From Ovis canadensis (lineage: Eukaryota > Chordata > Mammalia > Artiodactyla > Bovidae): a stretch of DNA of 64,000 bases. Below, in pieces: positions 12,202-24,792 of this stretch. Under the pieces are notes generated by a model. It worked only from the letters and a program-made list of their open reading frames with translations, was not told the origin of the DNA and did no database searches. A program made the translations under genes and the position numbers. Each line of letters opens with the position of its first letter. Position 1 is the first letter of the stretch. Location of the stretch: the NCBI RefSeq assembly GCF_042477335.2, contig NC_091245.1, positions 88,636,501 through 88,700,500 of the forward strand. The letters run 5' to 3'.

Positions 12202-15200
12202 AGTTCAGTTTAGACACTCAGTTGTGTCCGACTCTTTGTGACCCCATGGACTGCAGCACGCCAGGCTTCCCCGTCCATCACCAACTCCCGGAGCCTACAC
12301 AAACTCATGTCCATCACATCAGTGATGCCATCCAAGCATCTCATCCCTGGTCATCCCATTCTCCTCCCACCTTAAATCTTTCCCAACATCAGGGTCTTTT
12401 CCAATGAGTCAGTTCTTCGCATCAGCGGGCCAAAGTATTGGAGTTTCAGCTTCAGTATCAGTCCTTCCAATGAATATTCAGGACTGATTTCCTTTAGGAT
12501 GGACTGGTTGGATTTCCTTGCTGTCCAAGGGACTCTCAAGAATCTTCTCCAACACCACAGTTCAAAAGCATCAATTCATCAGCACTCAGCTTTCTTTATA
12601 ATCCAACTCTCACATCCATACATGACTACTGGAAAAACCATAGCCTTGACTTAGACAGACCTTTGTTGGTAAAGTAACGTCTCTGCTTTTAAATATGCTG
12701 TCTAGATTGGTCATAGATTTTCTTCCAAGGAGCAAGCATCTTTAAATTTCATGGCTGCAGTCAACATCTTCAGTGATTTTGGAGACCAGAAAGATAAAGT
12801 CTCTCACTGTTTCCATTGTTTCCCCATCTGTTTGCCATGATGTGATGGGACTGGATGCCATGATCTTAGTTTTCTGAATGTTGAGTTTTAAGCTAACATT
12901 TTCACTCTCCTCTTTCACTTGCATCGAGAGTCTCTTCTTCACTTTCTGCCATAAGGGTGGTGTCATCTGCATATCTGAGGTTATTGATATTTCTCCTGGC
13001 AATCTTGATTCCACCTTGTTCTTCATCCAGCTTGGCATTTCACATGATGTACTCTGCATATAAGTTAAATAAGCAGGGTGACAATATACAGCCTTGATGT
13101 ACTCCTTTCCCGATTTGGAACTAGTCTGTTGTTCCATGTCCAGTTCTAATTGTTGCTTCTTGACCTGCATACAGATTTCTCAGGAGGCAGGTGAGGTGGT
13201 CTGGTATTCCCATCTCTTTAAGAATTTTCCACAGTTTGTTGTGATCCACACAGTCAAAGGCTTTAGTGTAGTTAATGAAGCAAAAACAGATGTTTTTCTC
13301 GAGCTCTCTTGCTTTTTCGATGATCCAGCGGATGTTGGCAATTTAATCTCTGGTTCCTCTTCCTTTTCTAAATCCAGCTTGAACATCTGGAAGTTCATGG
13401 TTCATGTACTGTTGAAGCCTCACTTGGAGAATTTTGAGCGTTACTTTGCTAGCGTGTGAGATGAGTGCAATTGTGCAGTGGGTTGAACATTCTTTGGCAT
13501 TGCTTTTCTTTGGGATTGGAATGAAAATCCCAGTCCCGTGGCCACTGCTGAGTTTTCCAGATTTGCTGGCATATTGAGTGCAGCACTTTCACAGCATCAT
13601 CTGTTAGGATTTCAAATAGCTCAACTGGAATTCCATGACCCCCAGTAGCTTTTTTTGTAGTGATGCTTCCTAAGGCCCACTTGACCTTACATTCCAGGAT
13701 GTCTGGCTCTAGGTGAGTGATTACACCATCATGGCTATCTAGGTCATGAAGATCTTTTTTGTACAGTTCTTCTGTGTATTCTTGCCACCTCTTCTTAATA
13801 TCTTCTGCTTCTGTTAGGTTCATACCATTTCTGTCCTTATTGTACCATCTTTGCATGAAATGTTCCCTTGGTTTCTCTAATTTTCTTGAAGAGATCTCTA
13901 GTCTTTCCCATTCTATTGTTTTCCTCTACTTCTTTGCACTGATCTCCAAGGAAGGCTTTCTTATCTCTCCTTGCTATTCTTGGAAACTCTGCATTCAAAT
14001 GGGTACATCTTTCCTTTTCTCCTCTGCCTTTAGCTTCTCTTCTTTTCTCAGGTATTTGTAAAGCCTCATTAGATGACCATTTTGCCTTCTTTTTCTTGGG
14101 GATGTCTTGATCCCCAAGGTCTTGATCACTGCCTCCTGTACAATGTCACAAACCTCTGTCCATAGTTCTTCAGGCACTCTATCAGATCTAATCCCTTGAA
14201 TCTATTTGTCACTTTCACTGTATAATTGTAAGGGATTTGATTTAGGTCATACCTAAATGGTCTAGTGGTTTTCCCTACTTTGTTCAATTTCAGTCTGAAT
14301 TTGGCAATAAGGAGTTCATGATCTGAGCCACAGTCAGCTCCCACTCTTGTTTTTGCTGACTGTATAGAGCTTCTCTGTCTTTGGCTGCAAAGAATATAAT
14401 CAACCTGATTTCAGTATCGACTATCTGGTGAATGTCCATGTGTAGAGTCTTCTCTTGTGTTGTTGGAATAGGGTGTTTGCTAGGACCAATTCATGTTCTT
14501 GGCAAAACTCTGTTAGCCTTTGACCTGCTTTGTTTTGTACTCCAAGGCCAAATTTGCCTGTTATTCCAGGTATGTCTTGACTTTCTACTTTTGCATTCCA
14601 GTGCCCTATAACAATGGAGAAAGCAATGGCAAGCCACTCCAGTACTCTTTGCCTGGAAAATCCCATGGATGGAGGAGCCTGGTAGGCTGCAGTCCATGGG
14701 TCACTAAGAGTCGGATATAACTGAGCGTCTTCACTTTCACTTTTCACTTTCATGCATTGGAGAAGGAAATGGCAACCCACTCCAGTGTTCTTGCCTGGAG
14801 ACTCCCAGGGACGGGGGCGCCTGCTGGGCTGCCGTCTATGGGGTCACACAGAGTCGGCCACGACTGAAACGACTTAGCAGCAGCAGCAGCCCTATAACAA
14901 AGATGACATCTTTTTGGTTGTTAGTTCTAGAAGGTCTTGTAGGTCTTCATAGAACCGTTTAACTTCAGCTTCTTCAGCATTACTGATTGGGGCATAGACT
15001 TGGATTCCTGTGATATTGAATGGTTTGCCTTGGAAATGAACAGAGATCATTCTGTCATTTTTGAGATTGCATCCAAGTACTGCATTTTGGACTCTTTTGT
15101 TGACTATGATGGCTACTCCATTTCTTCTAAGGGATTCTTGCCCACAATAGTAGATATAATGGTCATCTGAGTTAAATTCACCCATTCCAGTCCATTTTAG

Positions 15201-15720
15201 TTCACTGATTCCTACAATGTTGATGTTCACTCTTGCCATCTCCTGTTTGACCACTTCCAATTTGCCTTGATTCATGGACCTAATGTTCCAGAGACCTATG
15301 CAATATCGTTTTTTACAGCATTGGACTTTACTTCCATCACCCATCACATCCACAACTGGGTGTTGTTTTTGCTTTGGCTCTGTATCTTCATTCTTTCTGG
15401 AGTTATTTCTCTACTTTTTTACAGTAGCATATTGGGCACCTGCCAACCTGGGGACTTCATCTTTCAGTGTCATACCTTTTTGCTTTTTCATACTGTTCAT
15501 AGGGTTCTCATGGCAAGAATAGTGAAGTGGTTTGCCATTCCCTTCTCCAGTGGGGCACGTTTTGTCAGAACTCTCCATCATGGCCTGTCTGTCTTGGGTG
15601 GCCCTACACAGCATGGCTCATAGTTTCATAGAGCTAGACAAGGCAGTGGTCCATGTGATCAGTTAGGTTAGTTTTTTGTGATTGTGGTTTTCATTCCGTC
15701 TGTACTGTAAATGTCAAATA
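12202..15720 (-). mobile_element. Long BovB LINE (antisense), decayed
   Basis: The element reads 3' to 5' on the plus strand: tail CAGTTCAGTTTAG at 12202, then reverse transcriptase coding sequence in fragments (12742-13170, 13180-13398, 13449-13856, 13995-14344 on the minus strand), the endonuclease region (14421-14612 and 14892-15353), and the 5' region to about 15720. The minus-strand frames include ISELKWTGMGEF of the endonuclease. The RT frame is broken by many shifts and stops, so the copy is dead. A Bov-A2 interrupts it at 14614-14889. Without that SINE it is about 3.2 kb, close to full length. Confidence 0.9.
14614..14889 (+). mobile_element. Bov-A2 SINE nested in BovB
   Basis: Two BovA-type monomers joined by CACTTTCACTTTTCACTTTC and ending in a (CAG)n-like tail (TTAGCAGCAGCAGCAG). 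It is flanked by CCCTATAACAA at 14604-14614 and 14890-14900, a perfect 11-bp target-site duplication, so it inserted after the BovB. Removing it restores the uninterrupted BovB endonuclease region seen in the copy at 29 kb. Confidence 0.92.
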
Positions 15721-15721
15721 A

Positions 15722-15723
<2 letters not shown>

Positions 15724-15754
<31 letters not shown>
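15724..15754. repeat. (AT)n microsatellite
   Basis: About 15 AT units between the BovB 5' end and the next Bov-A2. Likely polymorphic. Confidence 0.9.
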
Positions 15755-15755
<1 letters not shown>

Positions 15756-15756
15756 T

Positions 15757-16021
15757 ACTAAGTCGTTTCATTCATGTCCGACTCCATGCGACCCCATAGA
15801 CGGCAGCCCACCAGGCTCCCCTGTCCCTGGGATTCTCTGGGCAAGAACACTGGAGTGGGTTGCCATTTCCTTCTCCAATGCATGAAAGTGAAAAGTGAAA
15901 GTGAAGTCGCTCAGTCGTGTCTGGCTCTTAGTGACCCCGTGGACTGCAGCCCACCAGGCTCCTCCGTCCATGGGATTTTCCAGGCAAGAGTACTGGAGTG
16001 GGGTCCCATTGCCTTCTCTGA
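15757..16021 (-). mobile_element. Bov-A2 SINE
   Basis: Antisense Bov-A2: AAGTCGTTTCATTCATGTCC, then both monomers separated by GAAAGTGAAAAGTGAAAGTG. It lies in inverted orientation about 870 bp from the Bov-A2 at 14614-14889. Confidence 0.9.
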
Positions 16022-16254
16022 TATAATAAAGGATAAATTGTCCTGATTTCCCAACCCCATAAAACTCCATTTGAATCTATGAATCCACCAGCAAGATGCT
16101 AGTCTCAATGTACTTTTGAACAGAACTTTCTGCCAAATGCTTTTATAGCAAAGGTTAGCTTTCAGAAGCAGCCTGCTATTTGAGTGTGTTTATCTATTAT
16201 GTTGTTCAGAGCAAGTTAATGTTATGATGTGCCACAGTGCACCCCAAAGGGTTT
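16022..16254. other. Unique intergenic DNA
   Basis: Nothing recognised. Confidence 0.4.
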
Positions 16255-16460
16255 TATCCTTGGAGTCAAACTATCTGGAATTAAAGTGACCTTGACAAAT
16301 TCATTTGACTTCTCTGTCTCAGTTTCTCACCTGTAAAATGAATGAAGAAAATACTTTTTAAGCTGCATAAGAGTTAGATGAAATTATTTATGTGAAATTA
16401 CTCAGTTCTTCCTCTTGCATACACTAGGTGCTCAGTCGTGGTTCATTCACTCATGCTTTC
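16255..16460 (+). repeat. MIR SINE
   Basis: Sense MIR: a 'ggagtcaaactatctggaat' segment, then CTCAGTTTCTCACCTGTAAA and an L2-like 3' tail with CACTAGGTGCTCAGTCG. Confidence 0.6.
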
Positions 16461-16823
16461 CAGACAATATAAATGCATGGTGTAGGGACAGAGCATGGAG
16501 TTGTTGAGGTCACTGTGAAATTGCAATCATACTTCTGATCATGAAAGGCCATGTGCCATGCACTCTGTTGTATCTCAAAGAAGGCCACATCACTCACTTC
16601 TGGCTTGAATCAACTTGTGGTCCAGGAGCACCCCCACTTAGCAGGGCTTACAGAACTCACCAGAGAACAAAGGGCATCCTTTACAGCCAGAACTCTGGCA
16701 TTTCCTGGTTACTATCATCTCAGTCATTTCAAAAACTCAGTGCTTTGCAGTTAGCAGTCATGCAGAAAATGTTTGCTAAAATGAACTTTCTTTTTTTAAA
16801 AACGATGATTTAGTGTGACATAG
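16461..16823. other. Unique intergenic DNA
   Basis: A 90-codon open frame at 16541-16813 has no recognised family and lies in non-conserved-looking sequence. Nothing else is seen. Confidence 0.4.
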
Positions 16824-17035
16824 GCTTCACGTGGCACAAATTGTAAAGAATCCAGCTGCCAATGCAGGAGACACAAGAGACATAGGTTCGATCCCTGGGT
16901 CGGCAAGATCCCCTGAAGGAGGAAATGGCTACCCACTCCAGAATTCTTGCTGGGAAAACCCCATGGACAGAGGAGCTTGGCTGACTACAGTCCATGGGGT
17001 TGCAAAGAGTGGACACGACTGAGCAGCCACTCATG
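16824..17035 (+). mobile_element. Bov-tA SINE
   Basis: Head AGGCTTCACGTGGCACAAAT, body with GATCCCCTGAAGGAGGAAAT and CAGTCCATGGGGTTGCAAAG, end GGACACGACTGAGCAGC. Confidence 0.9.
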
Positions 17036-17556
17036 CACAAGTGAGTGAACAGGCGTCTAACACGCTGGTTTTATTGCTGGAGTGATTATGGTCTCAAAAT
17101 GTAAGTTACTTCTATTCAAAGTCCAGCATTTGGTTAGTGACAGAGTCAGAACAGAATCTACTCTCACCGATTTCCAGCCAGGTTCTGTGAACTTTTGTCC
17201 CTATTTTTCTTCTTTATTAATTTACTCATTTATTCAGTGACCATTTTCCCTCTGTTCCTCCTTTCTTTCACTTGCTATACACCCAAAATTCAAGATGGAT
17301 GAGATGCGCCTGCTCTCAGACATGCTTGAGATGTCCTGCCTTACCTCACCTCCCTAGTCCTACCCTCAGTCCTGTCTGTATCTTCAGCACCAGCTGGGCT
17401 CTTTTTGTACTATCTGACTTCTCTACTTGGCCCTTTTTATTCCTCCAGACTTTCTACAGCTTCTGGACTTGTCCATCCATAGGGTAGGGTTTCTTCCCTG
17501 GAGCTCCTCAGCTTTGGCCCCATAAATTCTAGCACAGTGAGAAGCTTAGCCAGAGC
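17036..17556. other. Unique intergenic DNA
   Basis: No exon, RNA gene or young repeat is recognised. Confidence 0.4.
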
Positions 17557-17757
17557 TGGTGCGTGTGTTAGTTGCTCAGTCATGTCCAACTCTTTGCAAC
17601 CCCAGCTCCTTTGTCCATGGAATTCTCCAGGCAAGAATACTAGAGAGGGTAGCCATGCCCTTCTCCAGGGCATCTTCCCAACCCAGGGATCCTTCCTGAC
17701 CCAGGTCTCCTGCACTGCAGGCGGATTCTTTACCTTCTGAGCCACCGTGGAAGCCCC
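17557..17757 (-). mobile_element. Bov-tA SINE
   Basis: Antisense copy: TTAGTTGCTCAGTCATGTCC ... CACTGCAGGCGGATTCTTTA, ending at the tRNA-derived head CCACCGTGGAAGCCCC. Confidence 0.88.
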
Positions 17758-20700
17758 AAGGCAGAGTTGAGATTCTCCCTTTTCATGATTTTACTGGTGC
17801 CCCCTGCTGGGGAGAGCATGACAACCTCTGCCTTCAGTTATAACACTGAAGCATCTACCCTTGAGAAGATCAGTACTACGTGATTCCCGGACCCATTCCA
17901 ACTGGGGCAGCAACCTCAATAGCACCAGCTTACTGGTGCCTGGAGTAGGTCACAAGTCCTAATTCAGATATGCTGATGTGAACCTTAAGGTATCTGCATG
18001 TCCACCAAGCTGTGGTCTGCCCCACTTCCTGTCCTGCTCACCTAGTACTTAAGACTTGAGTTCTGCCACATTTCACTTTTGTTTAATTCCTGCTAGCTTC
18101 TACCAGGCTCCTCCTTGGACAACAGGCCCTGCTACCTGTGCCACCAACTGTTGTCCGAATCCTGCTCTCCAAGGGCTGCCCTCCTAGTCATCAAGCTGTC
18201 TGGACTTCTACTACTATGCCAACCCCAGTGTGGATGAGACTAGATATGGCTGATTCCCTTTCCTCCATCTCCCTGATGAGGAGATGCTTTGTCAGGTTAG
18301 ACCCTGGCAAGATGACAGGTTTCAGAGATGGGTATATTGCTTTCTTGCGCTCAGGAGAATAAAACAGCAAAATCTGGAAGGAGAGAGTCAGTCCCCAAAT
18401 GTCACCATCTAGGAGATGTAGAAGCTTACTGCGCTGCTGCAGTGCATGTTATTAATGGGCAGAAGTGCACCTCTGTGCCCAGAAAACACTGGCTACGTAG
18501 CTTTGGGCTTTGGGACATAATGCATTGCTAAGTACTCTTGATACTCCATCGCAAGGTTGACTTCTAAACAAATGGACTGAAACTCAATTACCCCTAATTC
18601 TGAAGCACAAGAGCTCTGGGCCCACCTCAGCATGAAGAATGGAATCGAAGGTTCCAACTAGAGAGAATATTCCAGATGCTCACATTCAAATATGTAAACT
18701 GAGAATATTTTAAGTGCATCTGAGTACTTTACTGCTTCACGAATGATCCAGCTACATTATCAAGCCCGGATATTGAGAAACTAATAAGTGAACTGCTCTC
18801 ATTTGTTAAAATGCTGTGTGCCTGAGTCAGAGGAAAAGCAGAGGGTGATTAGATTACTGGAATATTCCTTTTTTTGGTCAGTCGTTGCTGAATCCAGATT
18901 GACTTCGGAGGTCAAAAAAAATCTTAACTATATGTCACATACAATACACTGTAACTGAGGTCTTCCGAGTTTTCTAAGATAATAAAAAAGCTAACAGAAA
19001 ACTGATGGCAAGACCAAGAAACATGTTAATAGTCGGTTTGCCAGTTTTTCTTAATTTACTTGGTAAATGATCTCCTGTTTAGGAAACTCCAAAATAGGTT
19101 GGTTTTATAAACTCTCTGTTTAGATACAGGAGTGCAGCCCATGCCTTCTTCAGTGTTTCCCTCCTCAGTGCCTGGTAGAGTGCTTTTCTACATAGTAGGC
19201 CTCCATAGATATTAATAGAATGCTTAATAAATTATTCATTTTCTGTATTGACCAAGGATCCAGCTCACAGATCCATTTTAACATATTTTTTTGCTGCCTG
19301 AATGCAGTCTTTGTCATAGTCTGCAACCACTTATGTAATTTCTTCCCATTTTAACATATTTAGAAATATACATTTTGTACCAGGTCTATAAAATCTCTGA
19401 GACAGAGTGTGAAGTGCTAGGTCAATGCTACTTTTGCACCCAAATGCAAACTTCAGGAGAATAAGGTGGATTTCAAGCTCTACGTTTCAACATGACAATA
19501 ATACGAAGACAGGTTAGTATATGTTTTAAATCATCTTTCTTATAGTTTTATCTCCAGTCACCCTTCCCCAAATCCTGATAGCAGCTTTAGTAAGATTTTT
19601 ACTTATTTATATGCACCTTACACACAGTATGGAGTTTGTATAAATGCAGTGAAAAATCACAACACTCTTGTATAATATAGAGCAGGGAAAAGCAGGGCCT
19701 TTGGCTCTGGGGCTAGACTATAAAACAGTTTCAGTTGCTAAGACAGATTAATTCTTGAGAGTCAGAAAACAGTCTTCAATCCCAGTTTTCAATTTCTGCC
19801 AAATAACCAAGAAAATAAATGCATCATTCTTCGAGGACAGAAGACATGTTGGAAACCAGGTAACTTAATTTCAGATATGAAATAAATCTAATTGATTTGC
19901 AGTACTCTCCCTGGTGTATTGCCCATTGGGGATGCAATATTCTAAGGGTTCTCAGGCTATGATACAAGCTAAAACAAAACATCAGCTGCCACTCCTGCTT
20001 AGGAAACAAGAAGACAAAGAAAAAACACAAAGGACAGTGATGCATGACCAGTAACTCCTGTGGGTTGCTGCCTTTATCAACCAGAGACTAGTAGCACAGA
20101 AACATATTAGGAGGCCAGTTTGGTTCTTAGCTACAGCATCAACTAGTGTATGTGAACCAACCTGACTTTTAATGGAAATCCTCACCTACAGAGGCAGAAT
20201 TCAGATTAGGGTGTGAACAGGCCAAAGAAGCTGTCTTTGGCAGGAGATAAACGTATCATTTAGTCTATCTTTATCTGGCTTATGAAATAATATTACCAAG
20301 CAGTGATTTCTTTACTTTTGTGATCTGACTTTGGTCTTTTTTTGCCCTTAGAATGTATTAAGCTGAAGGAGTGGGACTTCAATTAATATTATAATAATCC
20401 TCACTGCTGATAGTCATTTTTAAAGCTCATTGCCATCAAATTTCTGCAAGATGTTTTAAAAGATGCTCATGAAATTAAAAATCCTGATTATTTCCAGTTC
20501 TTTCTAATATAAATCTGTACAGCTTAAAAGTATTAATATGATATGTGCTAAGAATAACAAATTTCACAATAAATATGTTGGACCATTGTAAATTGCTATA
20601 TTTATCTATTTTCCTGAATGATGCCTTGGACTCCAAAAACAGACTATTGTAGTTCTGCTTGATATAAAAGGCTGTCAGAAATAATTTTGGCTAGCTACAT

Positions 20701-21044
20701 GAAGACGAATTTATATGACGAGTATACAACTGCCAAACGTTTAGCATAACAATCAACATAGAATGTGAGAAAAAATATTGTTACAAAAGTAAAAACCAAG
20801 GCCATAGTTAAATCAATGGTTGTTTAAAATATGTCTGTTACATCTCTTGAAAATTGGACAACCAGCAAAAAATACTAATAAATTTTAACATTCACTTTTT
20901 TTCATGTAAAAACTATGATAATGGATTATATGTATACTTGCTTTTTGAGATAAGTTGAGGTTCTATCCTTTGAATGGGGAAACTGACCTGAACATCAGAG
21001 CTACCTTTTGAGGAGGTTGGTTTAATCAAATTCTTAAACTAGCT
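17758..21044. other. Unique, mostly AT-rich intergenic DNA
   Basis: About 3.3 kb with no recognised gene and only a short L2-like 3' end at about 19165-19235. The stretch 17760-18540 is less AT-rich and has an open frame of 74 codons at 18138-18362 without family resemblance. Confidence 0.45.
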
Positions 21045-21459
21045 GTTTTTATTTGATTTTATTTTTAAAGTACAATTGATTCATAGTATTGTGTTAGTTT
21101 TGGGTATACAGCAGAGTGATTCTGAATATTGAAAACAGTTCCCTGTGCCACACAGGGGTTTATCTGTTTTATATGTAGTGATTTGGATCTGCTAATCCCA
21201 AACTCCTTTTATCCCTCCCCACTCCCTTTCCCATTTGGTGACCATAAGTTTGTTTCCTTGGTCTGTGAGTCTGTTTCTGTTTTGTAAATAAGTTCATTTG
21301 TGTTGTATTTTAGATTCCACATATAAGTGATGTCATCTGGTATTTGTATTTCTCTTTCTGACTTACTTCATTTAGTGTGATAGTCTCTAGGTCCACCTAT
21401 GTGGCTGCAAATGACATTAGCTCATTCCTTTTGATGGCTGAGTAGTATTCCAGTGTGAA

Positions 21460-21496
<37 letters not shown>

Positions 21497-21620
21497 ATAA
21501 CATCTTCTTTATCTATTCTTCTATCAGTGAACACTTAGGAGCTTCCATGTCTTGGCTTTCATAAACATTGGCTGCTACGAACACTGGGTACATGTATCTT
21601 TTTGAATGGAGTTATTTAAA
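21045..21620 (-). mobile_element. L1 LINE 3'-end fragment
   Basis: The plus strand reads antisense L1: GATTCATAGTATTGTGTTAG, GTGTTGTATTTTAGATTCCA, GACTTACTTCATTTAGTGTG, and the ORF2-end region near CATGTCTTGGCTTTC. It is 5'-truncated and diverged. A (GT)n tract interrupts it at 21465-21494. Confidence 0.8.
21465..21494 (+). repeat. (GT)15 microsatellite inside L1
   Basis: Thirty bases of uninterrupted GT after GTGTGAATGTGA. Likely polymorphic. Confidence 0.92.
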
Positions 21621-21755
21621 ATGTAAAAGATTAGAGATAATATTCTTAAAGCATCAAAGTACCTCACATAATACTGTCTTAACATCCATCTATTTATCTG
21701 TTACGTATATTTATACTTATATATATAATATTTATGCATGCCAACATATAATATG
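21621..21755. other. AT-rich unique DNA
   Basis: Short, AT-rich, nothing recognised. Confidence 0.3.
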
Positions 21756-21975
21756 GGGCTTCCCAGGTGGTGTTAATGGTAAAGAACCAGCCTGCCAATG
21801 CAGGGGATATAAGGGACTCAGGTTTGATCCCTGGTTGGGGAAGATCCCCTGGAGGAGGGCATGGCAACCCAATCCAGTATTCTTACTTGGAGAATCCCAT
21901 GAACAGAGGAACCTAGTGGGCTACAGTCCATAGGGTTGAAAAAGTTCGATAAGACTGAAGTGACTTATCATGCAG
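21756..21975 (+). mobile_element. Bov-tA SINE
   Basis: Head GGGCTTCCCAGGTGGTGTTA, body GGGGAAGATCCCCTGGAGGA, end TAAGACTGAAGTGACTTATC. Confidence 0.9.
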
Positions 21976-22589
21976 GCATGTACATATATTTAAATATATG
22001 TATATATACTCTTTAAAAAATATAATTACTAATAATAGTATTAATTTAATATTTTCTGGAGCTTTTAAATTATTTTTATACATAGCCCATTTTGGCCAAG
22101 TATATTTATAGTATTCTATTTTTGGCACAGAACTTTCCTAATGATTTGATAAGTGTCTGATCTCCTGAGCTGATTCCAAGGCAGGGCTGAGCCCCAGCTC
22201 CAGACTTTAACAGGCATGTCAGGATGCTTCACTTTTAGAGGCAGTGTGCCCACTTTGATGTTTCTCAGTTTTCATTTCTCTTTAGTCTTTCTGTCAGAGC
22301 ACCACGTTTACTTTTCTGTGTACGTGTTGGTGACATTTCTATTCTGGGGATATCTTGCACAATCAACTCCATTGCATTTGTTTTTTTTTTTTTTTATGAA
22401 GTGACATAGAGTCTGGACCAATGGGCACGTTTGCATGTGTTCTGGTTCATTTCCTTATGGAGTAAGATATCACATTCTTCTTTTAGTTAATCCTTATGTT
22501 CTTGCTGTTGCCTTGTTTACAGATTATTTCATTAGATTGCCCTCTAATTTCAAGCTTGCATAGTCTAAAATCTGCCTAGTGTATGTGCA
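21976..22589. other. AT-rich intergenic DNA
   Basis: Low-complexity AT-rich DNA to about 22090, then unique sequence with a T-run at 22380-22395. No gene is seen. Confidence 0.4.
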
Positions 22590-22810
22590 GGTGGAAGTCT
22601 GAAGGTGTAATAAGAAGAACTCAAGACTCTTAAGTGCAGAGACAGGGTATAAATCCTGGCTCCCTGGTTTCCTAAACCTCTCCAAGCCTTCAGTTTCTTC
22701 ATCTGTTATTACAGGATGATAACAACCAGTTTACAAGGTGATTTTGAGGATTAAATGAAATAAGATACAAAGAGTACCTAGCATAATGCCAGTTAAGTAT
22801 TTAATGTGAT
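22590..22810 (+). repeat. MIR SINE
   Basis: Sense MIR with GGGTATAAATCCTGGCTCCC, CTTCAGTTTCTTCATCTGTT and GAGGATTAAATGAAATAAG. Confidence 0.7.
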
Positions 22811-24454
22811 ATGCTCTAAAAGTGCTTGCCCATTTTCACTTGAAGCAAGATGTTGGCACTCAGCATCATCTCTCACTTGAATGGAAGAACTGGCTGCTGG
22901 ACAGAGACAGCTGTGTATCAACAGTTGGCCTGGGTCAGTTTAATTCAATTTGAGTCAATGAATAATAATTGCCCACATAGCACTTTGTCCATTAATCAGA
23001 CCTTTATACTTGCCTGGATTAACTTATAGAGCATATCCCTGGCTGCCAAATTTCCTGGATTTGCTAAACTAGACTGTTTCATCTATAGGCACATCTACCT
23101 GCCTTGAGAGATGAGATTCACAAATACATTAGCAAACCAGATGAAGAAAATCTTTGAGCACAGAAATAAGATCTGAGCACAGTGGAGCTCAACTAACGTG
23201 TCTCTGGCAGGCCAGGCTGTTCCCTGCAAATTGCCCATTTCAGCTGGTTAACCTATCTTTCCCAAGGATGGTGTTACACATAATCTACACCCGGGAAATA
23301 AAAACATTTGCCTTGTTTTCTTTTCCCTTTGTAATCAAAGCTTATGGCCTCCAAAAATATGACAAGCAGTGGGGGAGAGAACCAAATGAGAAATCAAAGA
23401 GGTCCAGGGAAGGCAGCTGATGGGGGCTGGGAAATGCAACAACTACCAGTTCCAGACCAAGTTGAATCATTGCCAGGGAACCCAAGTTGACAAGTGCGAG
23501 ATACTGTTGAGGTACCTAGCGGCAACTGTTGCCAGTTTAGCAAAAGAACAGTGCTTTTGAAGCCAGATTTGGAGAGCAGATTTTGTGAAAAAAATCTAGA
23601 ATTCTGCTGCCTCCCAGGACTCAGTTCTAATTTTGGTTTTGGGCTGTCCTCAAAGCTCCCACCTCTCTCACGCATTCTTTCTATTTGGGAGCTTATTGTG
23701 GAGGAAGACAGCTAATGCTACGTCCAGAAAGAGAAAAAGTAATTCCAAATATGTATTTTTCTTTTTGAAACAGAAATACGAATTCAGGAGTATCTGGGTT
23801 TTGTGTTTATAGCCGTCCTTCGTCACAGACAGAGCTCACCAGTCTGTTCATCTCAGCCTGCTGTGAGCAGATATTTCACTGACATTTTTTTGCTCACTTG
23901 TAAATCTCTTTGCAGCTCAGCACTCATTCCCCACCTTTCTCCCTCCTGACTCTGCTCTAATCCCCATGCCTTCCCAGGCTCCCTGGGGCTAATGTTAGGA
24001 GAAAGGAGGGATCCAGGAGTCTAACAAGAGGCAGCCTTCTGATATCCACTGATGTGGATTGGTGAGGGGTGGGGTGGGGGGTATGGCAGTGGGAGGCCGT
24101 AGGGCAGTGTGACCACGCCCCCTGCAGACGTGATTTTTCCCTTGAGCTTGGCAAGCATCTCCATGAGCTTGTGCTGGGCATTCCAGGTGCCTATCTCTTA
24201 TTCTCAGAACCTCTTCTTCTGCCAAGACTTGTGAGAGCCTAAGGAGTGAGGTCTGAGGCAAGGATGAGTCTGAAGGACTCAAGGTGGCCAGTGGGTTTTG
24301 TCCTGATTTGGTTCTAGGGATGAGCATGTTGTACAGGATGACAGTTTGATTTTCCCACCCCAAGCCTTGGGTGTTCTGGCTCCTTCAATATGTGGCTATG
24401 TGCTGAATTAGGCTCCCGGAATCCCCTACCTACCCATTGGAGTGTGTGAAGTGG
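22811..24454. other. Unique intergenic DNA
   Basis: No exon or RNA gene is recognised. A perfect palindrome GGCAACTGTTGCC lies near 23521. Overlapping open frames at 23154-24363 have no family resemblance. Confidence 0.45.
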
Positions 24455-24469
24455 TCCTGTGCTGTGCTC

Positions 24470-24792
24470 TGCTCTGCTTAGTCGCTCAGTCTTGTCTGAC
24501 TCTTTGCGACCCCATGGACTGTAGCCCTCCAGGCTCCTCTGTCCATGGGATTCTCCAGGCAAGAATACTGGAATGGGCTACCTTCCTCCAGAGGATCTTC
24601 CCAACCCAGGGATCGAACCAGGTCTCCTGCATTTCAGGTGGATTCTTTACCATCTGAGCCACCAGGGAAGTCCAAGAATACTGGAATGGGTAGCCTATCC
24701 CTTCTCCAGGGGATCCTCCTGACCCAGGAATCAAATTGGGGTCTCCTGCATTGCAGGGAGATTCTTTGCCAGCTGAGCTACCAGGGGAGCCG
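24470..24792 (-). mobile_element. Dimeric Bov-tA SINE
   Basis: Antisense. A Bov-tA unit (24470-24674, head CCACCAGGGAAGTCC) is followed directly by a second tRNA-plus-BovA unit (24675-24792, head CTACCAGGGGAGCC). The same arrangement occurs at 50.5 and 53.3 kb. Confidence 0.88.

Noticed and set aside
14421..14780. Open frames with GYSPWG- or LSRVRLF-type peptides inside SINEs (also 15768-16070, 27398-27834, 39688-40172, 40525-40842)
   Set aside because: These are translations of Bov-A2 and Bov-tA repeats and recur at every copy. They are not genes.
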